10,271 nt of DNA from contig JALWUB010000502.1 in assembly GCA_026993275.1 (NCBI GenBank), positions 1 through 10,271 on the forward strand. Reading direction: 5' to 3'. The notes beneath the pieces are model-generated. The model had not been told where the DNA came from. It worked only from the letters and a program-made list of their open reading frames with translations, and did not search any database. Shown here piece after piece: positions 1 to 6,980 of the stretch. Within the stretch, counting starts at the first letter, position 1; each line of letters starts with the position of its first letter. A program made the translations under genes and the position numbers. This DNA is from Robiginitomaculum sp. GTDB taxonomy: Bacteria > Pseudomonadota > Alphaproteobacteria > Caulobacterales > Maricaulaceae.

Positions 1-921
1 CGCGCCTATCTCGGCGGGCCGCCAGGCCCGTTTTCGCAAACCCTGCTGTTTGATGCCGCCATCAAGAGCGATGCGGCCGCGCTCGGCGATGCCATCAGCG
101 CCCGGGCCCTCGATGGCAGCAAATGTGTGGTGCGGCTGAAAACCCAGGGCGATCAGGCGGCCAGGGCCGTGGCCGCCCTGCTGGATGCGATCAGCAGCGG
201 CAGCCTCACGCCTGCCGCCCTGCTGCTGATCGAGGCGGGTGATCTTGCCAAGCGCTCGAAACTGCGCCAGTGCATCGAGCAGGCCGGGGCCCATGCCGTG
301 GCCCTGCCGTGCTATTTGCCGGACCGGGCCGCCTTGCGCGCCCTGGCGCAGGATATGGCGCGCGAGCGGGGCGTGCGCCTTGAAGAGGGCGCGCTCGAAG
401 CCTTGCTGGACCGTTTGCCGCAAAACACGGCCCTGGCCACCAATGAGCTGGACAAGCTCATGCTCTATGCCGGGCCGCAGCCTGGGGCAGTGATTTCGGC
501 AAGGGATGTCGCCGCCTGCATTGCCGGCGAGGGCGAATCCGGCGCCGATGCCCTGGCCTTTGCCATTGCGGCAAGACAGCCCCGGCGCGCCAGCCAGCTC
601 TTACGCGATGCAGCAGAAGCCGGGCAATCGCCGGTCGGCCTGCTGCGCGCCATACAGCGCCATTTCTGGCGCCTGGGCGAGGCCCGGGCGGCCATGGCCG
701 CGGGCAAGACCGCCAAGGCCGCCATGGCCAGCCTGCGTCCGCCGGTGTTTTATGGCCAGGCCCAGGCCTTTGGCCGCCAGGTGCAGCTCTGGTCCAGCGC
801 CGCGCTCGGCCGCGCTCTCGAAGACTGTCTGCAAACCGAGCGGGAGATGAAATCCAGCGGCGCGGCGGCGGAAAATCTGCTCGCCCGCCTGGTCCTGCGC
901 CTGTCCGGCCCGCCTGAATAA
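1..921 (+). CDS. holA: DNA polymerase III subunit delta, 5'-truncated by the window edge
   Basis: HolA is the clamp-loader subunit that opens the beta sliding clamp during replication. The reading frame is open from base 1 and runs 306 codons to a TAA, so the true start lies outside the window. The family is usually about 340 residues, so roughly 35-40 N-terminal residues are missing. Alphaproteobacterial HolA hallmarks are visible: ARALDGSKCVVRL (the conserved 'gg+rvVrl' strand), LLLIEAGDLAKRSKLR, PCYLPDRAALRALAQDM, TNELDKLMLYAG at the end of the AAA+-like part, and a helical C-terminal domain with LLRAIQRHFWRL, SLRPPVFYGQ and LQTEREMKSSG. HolA lacks a Walker A motif in all bacteria, and none is seen here. 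An internal GTG at 127 is not the start because homology continues upstream of it. The gene converges on parB; holA beside parB is a recurring alphaproteobacterial arrangement. The identification rests on recalled family motifs. Confidence 0.93.
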   Translation, partial: RAYLGGPPGPFSQTLLFDAAIKSDAAALGDAISARALDGSKCVVRLKTQGDQAARAVAALLDAISSGSLTPAALLLIEAGDLAKRSKLRQCIEQAGAHAVALPCYLPDRAALRALAQDMARERGVRLEEGALEALLDRLPQNTALATNELDKLMLYAGPQPGAVISARDVAACIAGEGESGADALAFAIAARQPRRASQLLRDAAEAGQSPVGLLRAIQRHFWRLGEARAAMAAGKTAKAAMASLRPPVFYGQAQAFGRQVQLWSSAALGRALEDCLQTEREMKSSGAAAENLLARLVLRLSGPPE

Positions 922-965
922 AAGCCTTATAAAAACAATATGTTACTGAATTATGTCCCGCTGCG

Positions 966-1098
966 TGGCCTGCCATGTCCTGTTTTGGGCGCGCGCCAGG
1001 CCATGGGCGGGCCATTGGCAAGCCGTTTCGTGCCCTTGACGGGCCGGGTCTGGCCGTCTGCCCGCCATTTCCGGCCAAAAACAGGACATTTCGGGCCA
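966..1098. repeat. Long imperfect inverted repeat (about 133-nt hairpin)
   Basis: The left arm ATGTCCTGTTTTGG (975-988) pairs with CCAAAAACAGGACAT (1075-1089) with one extra A. Outside it TGGCC (966-970) pairs with GGCCA (1094-1098) across a symmetrical 4-base internal loop. Further in, ATGGGCGGGC (1003-1012) pairs with GCCCGCCAT (1060-1068) with one bulged G, and GGC (1017-1019) can pair with GCC (1053-1055). Stems at three nested levels make chance pairing less likely than for a single arm. No target-site duplication or transposase is visible, so calling it a mobile element would be speculation. Confidence 0.7.
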
Positions 1099-1104
1099 TC
1101 ATGC

Positions 1105-1132
1105 CCGGGGATAGCGCCGCACCTGTCCCCGG
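1105..1132. other. Strong 10-bp stem-loop
   Basis: CCGGGGATAG (1105-1114) pairs with CTGTCCCCGG (1123-1132) through one T-G wobble and an 8-base loop. It begins only six bases after the long inverted repeat. No T-run follows on either strand, so it is not an intrinsic terminator by itself. It may be part of a structured transcript covering this gene-free region. Confidence 0.6.
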
Positions 1133-1314
1133 CCCTGCCCCAGAGCGCATAATCATCCCGTGCGCGGACCCCAAGGCGGGAGTTGTGCAAGAGAAAGACA
1201 TTGTGAATCAGGCTTTGCAATGGCTGGCGCGCCATCACGCGAGGCGCAAATGGCTCAGGACTGCCCGCCTTCCACGCCCGCCAGCCGCCCTGATGGCGCA
1301 GATCCGCGCACCAA

Positions 1315-1342
1315 TCCCCGGGAAAGGTCCGGGGGTGTTTTT
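1315..1342 (+). terminator. Intrinsic terminator facing holA
   Basis: CCCCGG (1316-1321) pairs with CCGGGG (1329-1334), extended by T1315-G1335 and G1322-T1328 wobbles around an AAAGG loop, then TGTTTTT (1336-1342). The T-run is on the + strand only; read on the - strand the hairpin is followed by ATTGG, so it should not terminate parB transcripts. It lies about 395 bases past the holA stop, which implies either a long holA 3' UTR or a separate + strand transcript within 922-1342. It also shields parB from antisense read-through. Confidence 0.6.
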
Positions 1343-1361
1343 GAAAACGCGGACCAACCGG

Positions 1362-2231
1362 TTATTCGCCAGACAAGCGGCGGCAAATGTCGTCAAGCTG
1401 TTCGAGGGTCTTGTAGCTGATCCGCACCTGGCCCGAGCCATTGGCCCGGCTGGTGATGTTGACCATCAGCCCCAGGCCGCGCGTCAGCCGCTCTTCCAGC
1501 GCCAGGGTGTCGGTGTTTTTGGATGCGGCGCCGGAGCGGCCCTTGGTTTCCGGGGCGCGCTGGCGCGCCAGCTGTTCTGCCTGGCGCACGCTCAGGCCCT
1601 CTTCGGCAATGCGCACCGCCAGCGCTTCGGCATTGGCGCAACCGGCCAGGGCACGGCCATGCCCGGCGCTGAGCGTGCCGTCATGGAGCATGGCCTTGAC
1701 CGATTCGGGCAGGGTCAGCAGCCGCAGGGTGTTGGCGATGGCGGCGCGGCTCTTGCCGACGATCCGGGCAATGTCTTCCTGGGTGTGCTTGTAGCGTTGC
1801 GCCAGGGCGGCAAAGCCTTCGGCCTGTTCTATCGGGTCAAGGTCGGCGCGCTGCAGGTTTTCCACCAGGGCGATTTCCATGACCTCCCGGTCTGACAGAT
1901 CGCGAATGACCACCGGCACCTCGTGCAGGCCGGCGCGCTGCGCGGCACGCCAGCGGCGCTCGCCCGCGACAATCTGATAGCCTGTGCCGCCGGGCACCGG
2001 GCGCACCAGAATCGGCTGCAAAATGCCCTTTTCGGCAATGGACCGGCTCAGCCCCTCCAGCTCAGCCTCGTCAAAATGCCGACGCGGCTGTTCGGCATTG
2101 CGGACAATCTGCTCAATCGGCACGGTGGCGCCGCCGTCCGGCTGCGGCGCCGCCATGGCCGGTGTTTCGGCATCGCCCAGCAGCGCCGACAGGCCGCGGC
2201 CCAGCCTTTGTCCCTTGGGTGTTTCGCTCAT
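1362..2231 (-). CDS. parB: Chromosome partitioning protein ParB (parS-binding CTPase)
   Basis: ParB binds parS, loads as a CTP-dependent sliding clamp, spreads on neighbouring DNA and stimulates ParA ATPase during origin segregation. The 289-residue protein shows the family in order: N-terminal ParA-interaction motif LGRGLSALLG (10-19), a linker, the CTP-binding domain with GERRWRAA (90-97) and ENLQR (124-128), a helix-turn-helix around 150-170 (TQEDIARIVGKSRAAIANTL) and a C-terminal dimerisation segment (KTLEQLDDICRRL). The start was set at the ATG at 2231: it overlaps the parA stop as ATGA and has AAGG (2239-2242) seven bases upstream. A longer frame adds 25 residues that are merely the parA end read in another frame. 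It is last in the mnmG-rsmG-parA-parB chain. No intrinsic terminator in the parB direction was seen. Its target sites are present at 3597 and 5605. Confidence 0.97.
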   Translation of the reverse strand: MSETPKGQRLGRGLSALLGDAETPAMAAPQPDGGATVPIEQIVRNAEQPRRHFDEAELEGLSRSIAEKGILQPILVRPVPGGTGYQIVAGERRWRAAQRAGLHEVPVVIRDLSDREVMEIALVENLQRADLDPIEQAEGFAALAQRYKHTQEDIARIVGKSRAAIANTLRLLTLPESVKAMLHDGTLSAGHGRALAGCANAEALAVRIAEEGLSVRQAEQLARQRAPETKGRSGAASKNTDTLALEERLTRGLGLMVNITSRANGSGQVRISYKTLEQLDDICRRLSGE

Positions 2232-3034
2232 GATACGGCCTTCATCTGGTTTTCGCGACGGATGACTTCGCTGGCAAGGCGCATATAGGCCTGGCTGCCC
2301 GCGCATCTGTGATCGTAAATCAGCGCCGGCTTGCCATAGGACGGCGCCTCTGAAACCCGCACATTGCGCGGGATCACGGTTTCATAGACCTTGTCGCCGA
2401 AATGCGCGCGCACATCGTCGGAAACCTGGCGCGACAAATTGTTGCGCGGATCATACATGGTCAGCACCAGGCCCTGGATTTGCAGGCCGTGATTGAGGTT
2501 GACCCGCACCAGATCGACCGTGCGCAACAGCTGGCTCAGGCCTTCCAAGGCAAAAAACTCGCACTGCAGGGGCACCAGGATCGCATCGGCGGCGGTCAGC
2601 GCATTGACCGTCAGCACGTTCAGCGAAGGCGGGCAGTCGATCAGCACATAGGCATAGTCCGCCTGGGCACGCAGGTCGCGCAACTGATCCTTCAGCCGGA
2701 AGGAGCGGCGCGCCACATTGGCCAGTTCCAGTTCGGCCCCGGCCAGGTCCGCGTCCGACGGGGCAATGTCGAGGCCCGGTATGGCGCTGTGATGTATCGC
2801 CCTGGCGAGCGGGATCTGTCGCACCAGCACGTCATAGGTGGTGATGGAGCGCGACTGGTGGTCAAGACCCAGCCCGGTCGAGGCATTACCTTGCGGGTCG
2901 AGGTCGAGAATCAGCGTCTTCTTGCCGATGGCGCTCAAGGCCGTTGCCAGATTGATGGTGGTCGTGGTCTTGCCGACCCCGCCCTTCTGGTTGGCGACAG
3001 CGATGATGCGCGGGTGGTTTTGCTGATCAGACAC
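2228..3034 (-). CDS. parA: Chromosome partitioning ATPase ParA (Soj/MinD family)
   Basis: ParA is a deviant-Walker ATPase that binds non-specific DNA as an ATP dimer and drives movement of ParB-parS complexes. Visible motifs: deviant Walker A KGGVGKTT (17-24), DLDPQGN (44-50), Walker B VLIDCPP (130-136) and the conserved C-terminal block IPRNVRVSEAPSYGKP (221-236). At 268 residues it matches the small chromosomal ParA type with no N-terminal helix-turn-helix, unlike many plasmid ParAs. I chose GTG at 3034: it has GGAAAAG (plus-strand 3041-3047) six bases upstream and gives the usual short N-terminus before the P-loop. A TTG at 3049 would add five residues but has a poorer ribosome site. With GTG the gene overlaps the rsmG stop by 8 bases; its own TGA overlaps the parB ATG. 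Confidence 0.96.
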   Translation of the reverse strand: MSDQQNHPRIIAVANQKGGVGKTTTTINLATALSAIGKKTLILDLDPQGNASTGLGLDHQSRSITTYDVLVRQIPLARAIHHSAIPGLDIAPSDADLAGAELELANVARRSFRLKDQLRDLRAQADYAYVLIDCPPSLNVLTVNALTAADAILVPLQCEFFALEGLSQLLRTVDLVRVNLNHGLQIQGLVLTMYDPRNNLSRQVSDDVRAHFGDKVYETVIPRNVRVSEAPSYGKPALIYDHRCAGSQAYMRLASEVIRRENQMKAVS

Positions 3035-3656
3035 GCTTGGCTTTTCCAATTCTCACAATCGAGGCGTCGGCATCGGTCAGGCTGGGCAGGATGTCATGAT
3101 CCAGCATCCAGGACTCCCGGACCGCATCCAGTTCTTTTAACACGTTCCGGCCCTTGGGAAAGAGCATAACCGTATCCGGGCCGGCAAAGCGCGCCGCCAG
3201 CGGCAGCAGGGTCTGCAAGGGCGCCAGGGCCCGCGCCGTGATCACATCATACGGCCTGGCCGGCACGCTTTCGATGCGCGCATTGAGGACCTTTGCCGGG
3301 GCCCGGGTGCTGTCGATGACCGTGCGCAAAAACGCCGCCTTTTTGGCATTGGCCTCAACCAGGGTCACGGACGTGCCCGGAATGTGTCTGCGCATGAGGG
3401 CAATGGCCAGCCCCGGAAACCCGGCGCCAGAGCCCAGGTCGATAAAGCGCGTGGCCGCCTCCGGCGCCAACGCCGCCAGTTGCGCGCTGTCCAGGGCGTG
3501 GCGGGTCCAGAACGCGTCAAGGCTGGCTGGCGAGACCAGATTGATGCGCGCCTGCCACTGGCACAGCAGCGCCTGCCAGCGCGCAAAAAGCGCCAGTGTT
3601 TCACGTGAAACATTCAGGGCGCGCGCAAAGGCGTCCGGGCCCGTGCCGCCGCTCAT
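3027..3656 (-). CDS. rsmG: 16S rRNA (guanine-N7)-methyltransferase RsmG
   Basis: RsmG (formerly GidB) uses S-adenosylmethionine to methylate N7 of a guanine in the 530 loop of 16S rRNA (G527 in E. coli); loss is known to give low-level streptomycin resistance. The 209-residue protein has the usual length. The family block FWTRHALDS (49-57) and SAM-binding loop [11 protein letters not shown] (73-83) are clear. The ATG at 3656 overlaps the mnmG stop as ATGA, with no good Shine-Dalgarno, so translation probably depends on coupling to mnmG. Codons 15-20 (N-V-S-R-E-T) are written by a perfect parS site, so the N-terminal sequence is under both protein and DNA-site constraint. Downstream it overlaps parA by 8 bases. 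Confidence 0.96.
   Translation of the reverse strand: MSGGTGPDAFARALNVSRETLALFARWQALLCQWQARINLVSPASLDAFWTRHALDSAQLAALAPEAATRFIDLGSGAGFPGLAIALMRRHIPGTSVTLVEANAKKAAFLRTVIDSTRAPAKVLNARIESVPARPYDVITARALAPLQTLLPLAARFAGPDTVMLFPKGRNVLKELDAVRESWMLDHDILPSLTDADASIVRIGKAKRV
3597..3612. promoter_or_regulatory. parS: parS site 1, inside rsmG
   Basis: TGTTTCACGTGAAACA is a perfect 16-bp palindrome identical to the canonical bacterial chromosomal parS. It lies within rsmG and is translated as V-S-R-E-T, beginning with the last base of the Asn15 codon. ParB, encoded about 1.4 kb away, should nucleate here. Location in the 5' part of rsmG/gidB is a known site position in several bacteria. Confidence 0.95.
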
Positions 3657-5539
3657 GAGGCTGGCGCGTTCTGCTTGCGGCGCCCGGCGCGGCGGACATA
3701 ATGCGACAGCAGGGCTACCGCGCCCGGGGACACGCCCTCCAGACGGCTGGCCTGGCCCAGGGTTTCCGGCCGTGCCGCGCGCAGCTTCTCGCGGGCCTCG
3801 GTGGAGAGGCCGCCAATGGCATCATAGTCCAGCCCTTCGGGCAGTCGCAGGCGCTCTTCCTGGCGAAAGCGCTTCACATCGCGCTTCTGGCGCTCCAGAT
3901 AGCCTGCATAGAGCGCATCAATGGCGAACTGGCGGGCAATGTCCGGGTCTGTTCCCGCCAATTGCGGCCACAGGCGCACAATGTCTTCCCAGCGGGTGCC
4001 CGGATAGGCGAGAAGCTCTGCGGGAGAACGGCGCACGCCGTCCTGATTGACCTTGAAGCCGGCCCTGGCCAGTTCCTGCGGGGTCAGGCTCAGGGTCGAC
4101 GCCTGCGCCTTCAGGGCCTCCAGCGCTGCCATCCTGGCTTCGAATGCAGCCCGCCTTTGCGGCCCCACAAGCCCCATCTTCACCCCTGCCGGGGTCAGCC
4201 GCTGATCGGCATTGTCGGCGCGCAGGCTGAGGCGGTATTCGGCCCGTGAGGTATACATGCGATAGGGCTCGCTGACCCCGTGGGTGGTCAGGTCATCAAC
4301 CATGACCCCGATATAGGCGCTGGCGCGATCGGGAACATAGGGGTCCTGACCACCAGCAAAGCGCGCCGCGTTCAGGCCCGCAAGCAGGCCTTGCGCCGCA
4401 GCTTCCTCATAGCCGGTGGTGCCGTTGATCTGGCCCGCAAGATACAGCCCCTCCACCGCTTTCAGGGCCAGGCTGGCGCGCAGGGCGCGCGGATCCACAT
4501 AGTCATACTCGATGGCATAGCCAAAGCGGTGCACGCGCACCTGCTCGAGGCCCTTCATGGTGCGCAAGAACGCCAATTGCACATCGTCAGGCAGCGAGGT
4601 TGAAATGCCGTTGGGATAGACCAGCGGGCTGTCCAGGCCTTCGGGCTCCAGAAACACCTGGTGACTGTCCTTGCCGGCAAAGCGGGTCACCTTGTCTTCG
4701 ATGGACGGGCAATAGCGCGGCCCGCGCGCGCTGATGCGGCCCGAGCCGGTGGCCGAGCGCCCAAGATTGGCGGTGATGATCCGGTGGGTCTGCGCATTGG
4801 TGCTGGTGATGGCGCAGGCGATTTGCGGCACCGTAATCTGCCGTGTCAGAAACGACAGCGGCACCGGCTCGTCATCGGCGGCCTGGTGTTCGAGAGCATC
4901 CCAGGCAATGCTGTCCTTGTAAAGCCGCGCCGGCGTGCCGGTTTTCAGCCGCCCCATGGGCAGATCAAGCCGCGCCAGGGTCCGGGCCAGAGCCGTTGAG
5001 GGCGCCTCGCCATGACGGCCAGCGGGGATGCGCTCCGCGCCCCGGTGAATGACACCGTTCAGAAACGTGCCCGTGGTCAGCACCGCCGCCTTGCAGGGAT
5101 AGCGCGCCCCGCTGGCGCCCAGTACCGCCTGCACGGCCTTGCCGGTGATCTCGATGTCAACAACCCGGTCTTCCACCACGTCAAGGCCGTTCTGGTCAGC
5201 GATCAGCCCGGCCATGGCGGCCTGGTACAGCGCCCGGTCCGACTGGGTGCGCGGCCCCTGGACCGCCGGGCCGCGCGAACGGTTGAGCAGGCGAAACTGG
5301 ATGCCCGACGCATCGGCGGCGCGGCCCATCAGACCGTCAAGGGCATCGATTTCGCGCACAAGATGACCCTTGCCAATCCCGCCAATGGCCGGATTGCACG
5401 ACATCTGGCCAAAGTCCTTGCGGCTGGGGCTGATCAGCATGGTGCGCGCACCCAGGCGCGCCGCGGCGGCCGCGGCCTCGCAGCCTGCGTGGCCGCCGCC
5501 AATGACGATCACATCCCAGGATTTTGCTGTCTTGCCCAT
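3653..5539 (-). CDS. mnmG: tRNA uridine-5-carboxymethylaminomethyl modification enzyme MnmG
   Basis: MnmG (GidA) is the FAD- and NADH-using partner of MnmE; together they install the (carboxymethyl)aminomethyl group at C5 of wobble U34 in certain tRNAs, using methylenetetrahydrofolate. The 628-residue protein has full family length. Visible: FAD-binding [10 protein letters not shown] (14-23), [12 protein letters not shown] with Cys48, TGTFLNG (156-162), first signature [11 protein letters not shown] (273-283) with Cys277, second signature starting [17 protein letters not shown] (368-384), and the helical C-terminus with [11 protein letters not shown] that contacts MnmE. The ATG at 5539 has GAGG (plus-strand 5545-5548) five bases upstream. 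An 89-base gap with parS separates it from mnmE, so mnmG may have its own promoter; none is convincing. Two GANTC sites occur in that gap. Confidence 0.98.
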   Translation of the reverse strand: MGKTAKSWDVIVIGGGHAGCEAAAAAARLGARTMLISPSRKDFGQMSCNPAIGGIGKGHLVREIDALDGLMGRAADASGIQFRLLNRSRGPAVQGPRTQSDRALYQAAMAGLIADQNGLDVVEDRVVDIEITGKAVQAVLGASGARYPCKAAVLTTGTFLNGVIHRGAERIPAGRHGEAPSTALARTLARLDLPMGRLKTGTPARLYKDSIAWDALEHQAADDEPVPLSFLTRQITVPQIACAITSTNAQTHRIITANLGRSATGSGRISARGPRYCPSIEDKVTRFAGKDSHQVFLEPEGLDSPLVYPNGISTSLPDDVQLAFLRTMKGLEQVRVHRFGYAIEYDYVDPRALRASLALKAVEGLYLAGQINGTTGYEEAAAQGLLAGLNAARFAGGQDPYVPDRASAYIGVMVDDLTTHGVSEPYRMYTSRAEYRLSLRADNADQRLTPAGVKMGLVGPQRRAAFEARMAALEALKAQASTLSLTPQELARAGFKVNQDGVRRSPAELLAYPGTRWEDIVRLWPQLAGTDPDIARQFAIDALYAGYLERQKRDVKRFRQEERLRLPEGLDYDAIGGLSTEAREKLRAARPETLGQASRLEGVSPGAVALLSHYVRRAGRRKQNAPAS

Positions 5540-5628
5540 CTGAACCTCAATGCGAGAGGCGCTGCATACCCGCTGAGTCTCAAAATGTCGAATCCCGCCT
5601 GCATTGTTTCACGTGAAACACCAGGTCC
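5540..5628. promoter_or_regulatory. mnmE-mnmG intergenic region with two GANTC sites
   Basis: This 89-base gap holds parS site 2 and the mnmG ribosome site. GAGTC (5575-5579) and GAATC (5590-5594) are candidate targets of the CcrM-type methylase common in alphaproteobacteria. No clear -35/-10 pair or terminator was found, so mnmG may be read from the mnmE transcript. Confidence 0.4.
5605..5620. promoter_or_regulatory. parS: parS site 2, between mnmE and mnmG
   Basis: A second perfect copy of TGTTTCACGTGAAACA, eight bases past the mnmE stop codon and 2,008 bases from site 1. It is noncoding for the annotated genes. Paired close parS sites near parAB are expected to give a single ParB nucleation cluster. 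Confidence 0.95.
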
Positions 5629-6978
5629 TCACTTGCCAATGCAAAAGCGCGAAAAAATCCGCCCCAAAATGTCTTCCGTGCCGCATTCGCCGGTGATCTG
5701 CCCAAGCGCGGCGCCAGCTTCGCGCAGATCTTCGCCCGCCAGCTCCGGCTGGTCCGGCAGATGCTCCGCGGCGCGGGTCAGGGCCCGCACGCAGTCCGTG
5801 AGCGCCAGCCTGTGCCGGGCGCGGGTCAGGGCCGGGGCCTCCTGTGCCGACAACATTGCCGTGACACGCTCTTGCAGGGTGTCCAGCAAGGCCTGCACCC
5901 CCGTGCCCTCGCGTGCAGACAGGCGCAGAACCGGGCCGGGAAAAGCCGGTGTCTTGGCGGGTTCAGCAGGCTTAAGCAGATCGCTCTTGTTCAGCACCAG
6001 AATGTCGCCCTCTTGCACCAATTCTGCCGGGATGGCGTCCAGCGGCGCGCTCTGGCTGCCATCAACAACAAAAATGCGCAAATCCGCCTCTTTTGCCAAC
6101 GCCGCAGCGCGGGCAATGCCTTCCTGTTCAATGGCATGAGCGGTGTCGCGCAAGCCGGCACTGTCGGCCAGTTCGACCAGATAGCCGCCCAGATCAAGAG
6201 AGACGCGAATGACATCCCGCGTGGTGCCCGGCTGATCGGACACGATGGCGAGCGGCGCCCGGGCCAGGCGGTTGAGCAGGGTGGACTTGCCGGCATTGAC
6301 CGGCCCGGTCAGGGCAATGGTCAGGCCCTGGCGGATGCGCTCGCCGCGGCGGCCATCGTGCAGGTGCGTCTGCATGCTGGCCGCCAGCGCCTCGACTTGC
6401 GGGCGCAGCGGCTCCAGCGCCGCAGCGATGACATCATCCTCTTCGGGAAAGTCGAGACAGGCCTCGATGCTGGCGCGAATCTGCTCAAGCTGTTCGCGCC
6501 AGGCGCCATAGACCGCGCCAAGCGTGCCCGCGAGCTGGCGTTGCGCCTGGTCCAGCTGGGCGCGCGTCTGCGCATCGATCACATCGGCCACCGCCTCGGC
6601 CTGCACCAAGTCCAGCTTGCCATGCTCGAAGGCGCGGCGGGTGAATTCGCCCGGCCCCGCCGGTTCCGCGCCCAGGGCCAGCAGGGTCTGTGCCGCGGTC
6701 TCGATCACCGCCGGACCGCCATGCATGTGTATTTCGAACAGGTCCTCGCCGGTATAGCTGGCCGGTCCGGCAAACCGGAGGATCAGCGCCTGATCAAAGC
6801 GTTTGCCATCCTGATCGTAAAGCGGCGTCAAAACCGTCTGCCGGGGTGGAAAATCGCGGCCGCCGCCAAGTTTGGAAAGAATAGCGGCAGATTGCGGGCC
6901 GCTGACGCGCATCACCGCCAGGCCGGAGCGGCCGGGCGGCGTCGCCAAGGCAAAAACCGTCGGCGTTTCTGGGAGCAT
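5629..6978 (-). CDS. mnmE: tRNA modification GTPase MnmE
   Basis: MnmE (TrmE) is a potassium-stimulated GTPase that dimerises, binds a folate derivative and works with MnmG on tRNA U34. The 449-residue protein has three parts: the N-terminal folate-binding domain (TVFALATPPGRSG at 7-19; YTGED 75-79; GEFTRRAF 110-117), a helical domain, and an inserted G domain with G1 GPVNAGKST (225-233), G2 GTTRD (251-255), G3 DSAG (272-275) and G4 NKSD (330-333). It ends in FCIGK (445-449), the family's catalytic-Cys C-terminus. Two small departures from consensus: Val where G1 normally has Pro (PNAGKS), and Ser in G3 (usually DTAG). Catalytic and nucleotide-binding residues are otherwise intact. The ATG at 6978 starts the conserved N-terminus; a longer frame only adds residues read from the upstream gene. 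It lies 2 bases after the DUF6489-like stop, so the two are probably co-translated. Confidence 0.98.
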   Translation of the reverse strand: MLPETPTVFALATPPGRSGLAVMRVSGPQSAAILSKLGGGRDFPPRQTVLTPLYDQDGKRFDQALILRFAGPASYTGEDLFEIHMHGGPAVIETAAQTLLALGAEPAGPGEFTRRAFEHGKLDLVQAEAVADVIDAQTRAQLDQAQRQLAGTLGAVYGAWREQLEQIRASIEACLDFPEEDDVIAAALEPLRPQVEALAASMQTHLHDGRRGERIRQGLTIALTGPVNAGKSTLLNRLARAPLAIVSDQPGTTRDVIRVSLDLGGYLVELADSAGLRDTAHAIEQEGIARAAALAKEADLRIFVVDGSQSAPLDAIPAELVQEGDILVLNKSDLLKPAEPAKTPAFPGPVLRLSAREGTGVQALLDTLQERVTAMLSAQEAPALTRARHRLALTDCVRALTRAAEHLPDQPELAGEDLREAGAALGQITGECGTEDILGRIFSRFCIGK

Positions 6979-6980
6979 GC

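Larger units (their letters stand above)
922..1361. other. Gene-free, structure-rich intergenic region between convergent holA and parB
   Basis: I see no credible protein gene in these 440 bases. Short open frames exist on both strands but are low in complexity, rich in Arg/Pro/Gly as random GC-rich DNA is, and resemble no family I know. The segment begins with an AT-rich patch (about 919-957) that stands out from its surroundings and could hold a promoter, though no clear -35/-10 pair is visible. It then carries a long imperfect hairpin (966-1098), a strong hairpin (1105-1132), weaker stems (GCGCA 1145-1149 with TGCGC 1161-1165; CATTG 1199-1203 with CAATG 1218-1222), the 10-bp palindrome TGGCGCGCCA (1225-1234), and a + strand intrinsic terminator (1315-1342). 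It may be a long holA 3' UTR, a small RNA, or a decayed insertion; the sequence does not decide between these. Confidence 0.6.

Noticed and set aside
1337..1348. GTTTT-TG-AAAAC near the parB end considered as a degenerate parS.
   Set aside because: It lacks the central CACGTG of parS and is better explained as the T-run of the intrinsic terminator followed by chance symmetry.
1356..1363. Palindrome AACCGGTT overlapping the parB stop codon.
   Set aside because: Eight bases is within chance for this length of sequence, and no T-run follows that would make it a terminator.
975..1895. A 306-codon + strand open frame running through the intergenic region and antisense to parB.
   Set aside because: More than half is the complement of a confident parB. 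The remainder is Arg/Pro/Gly-rich with no recognisable domain and no good ribosome site; long antisense frames are usual in GC-rich coding DNA.
5540..5604. Possible mnmG promoter in the mnmE-mnmG gap (TTCGAC with GTATGC).
   Set aside because: Both elements match consensus poorly; I could not support a promoter call from sequence alone.
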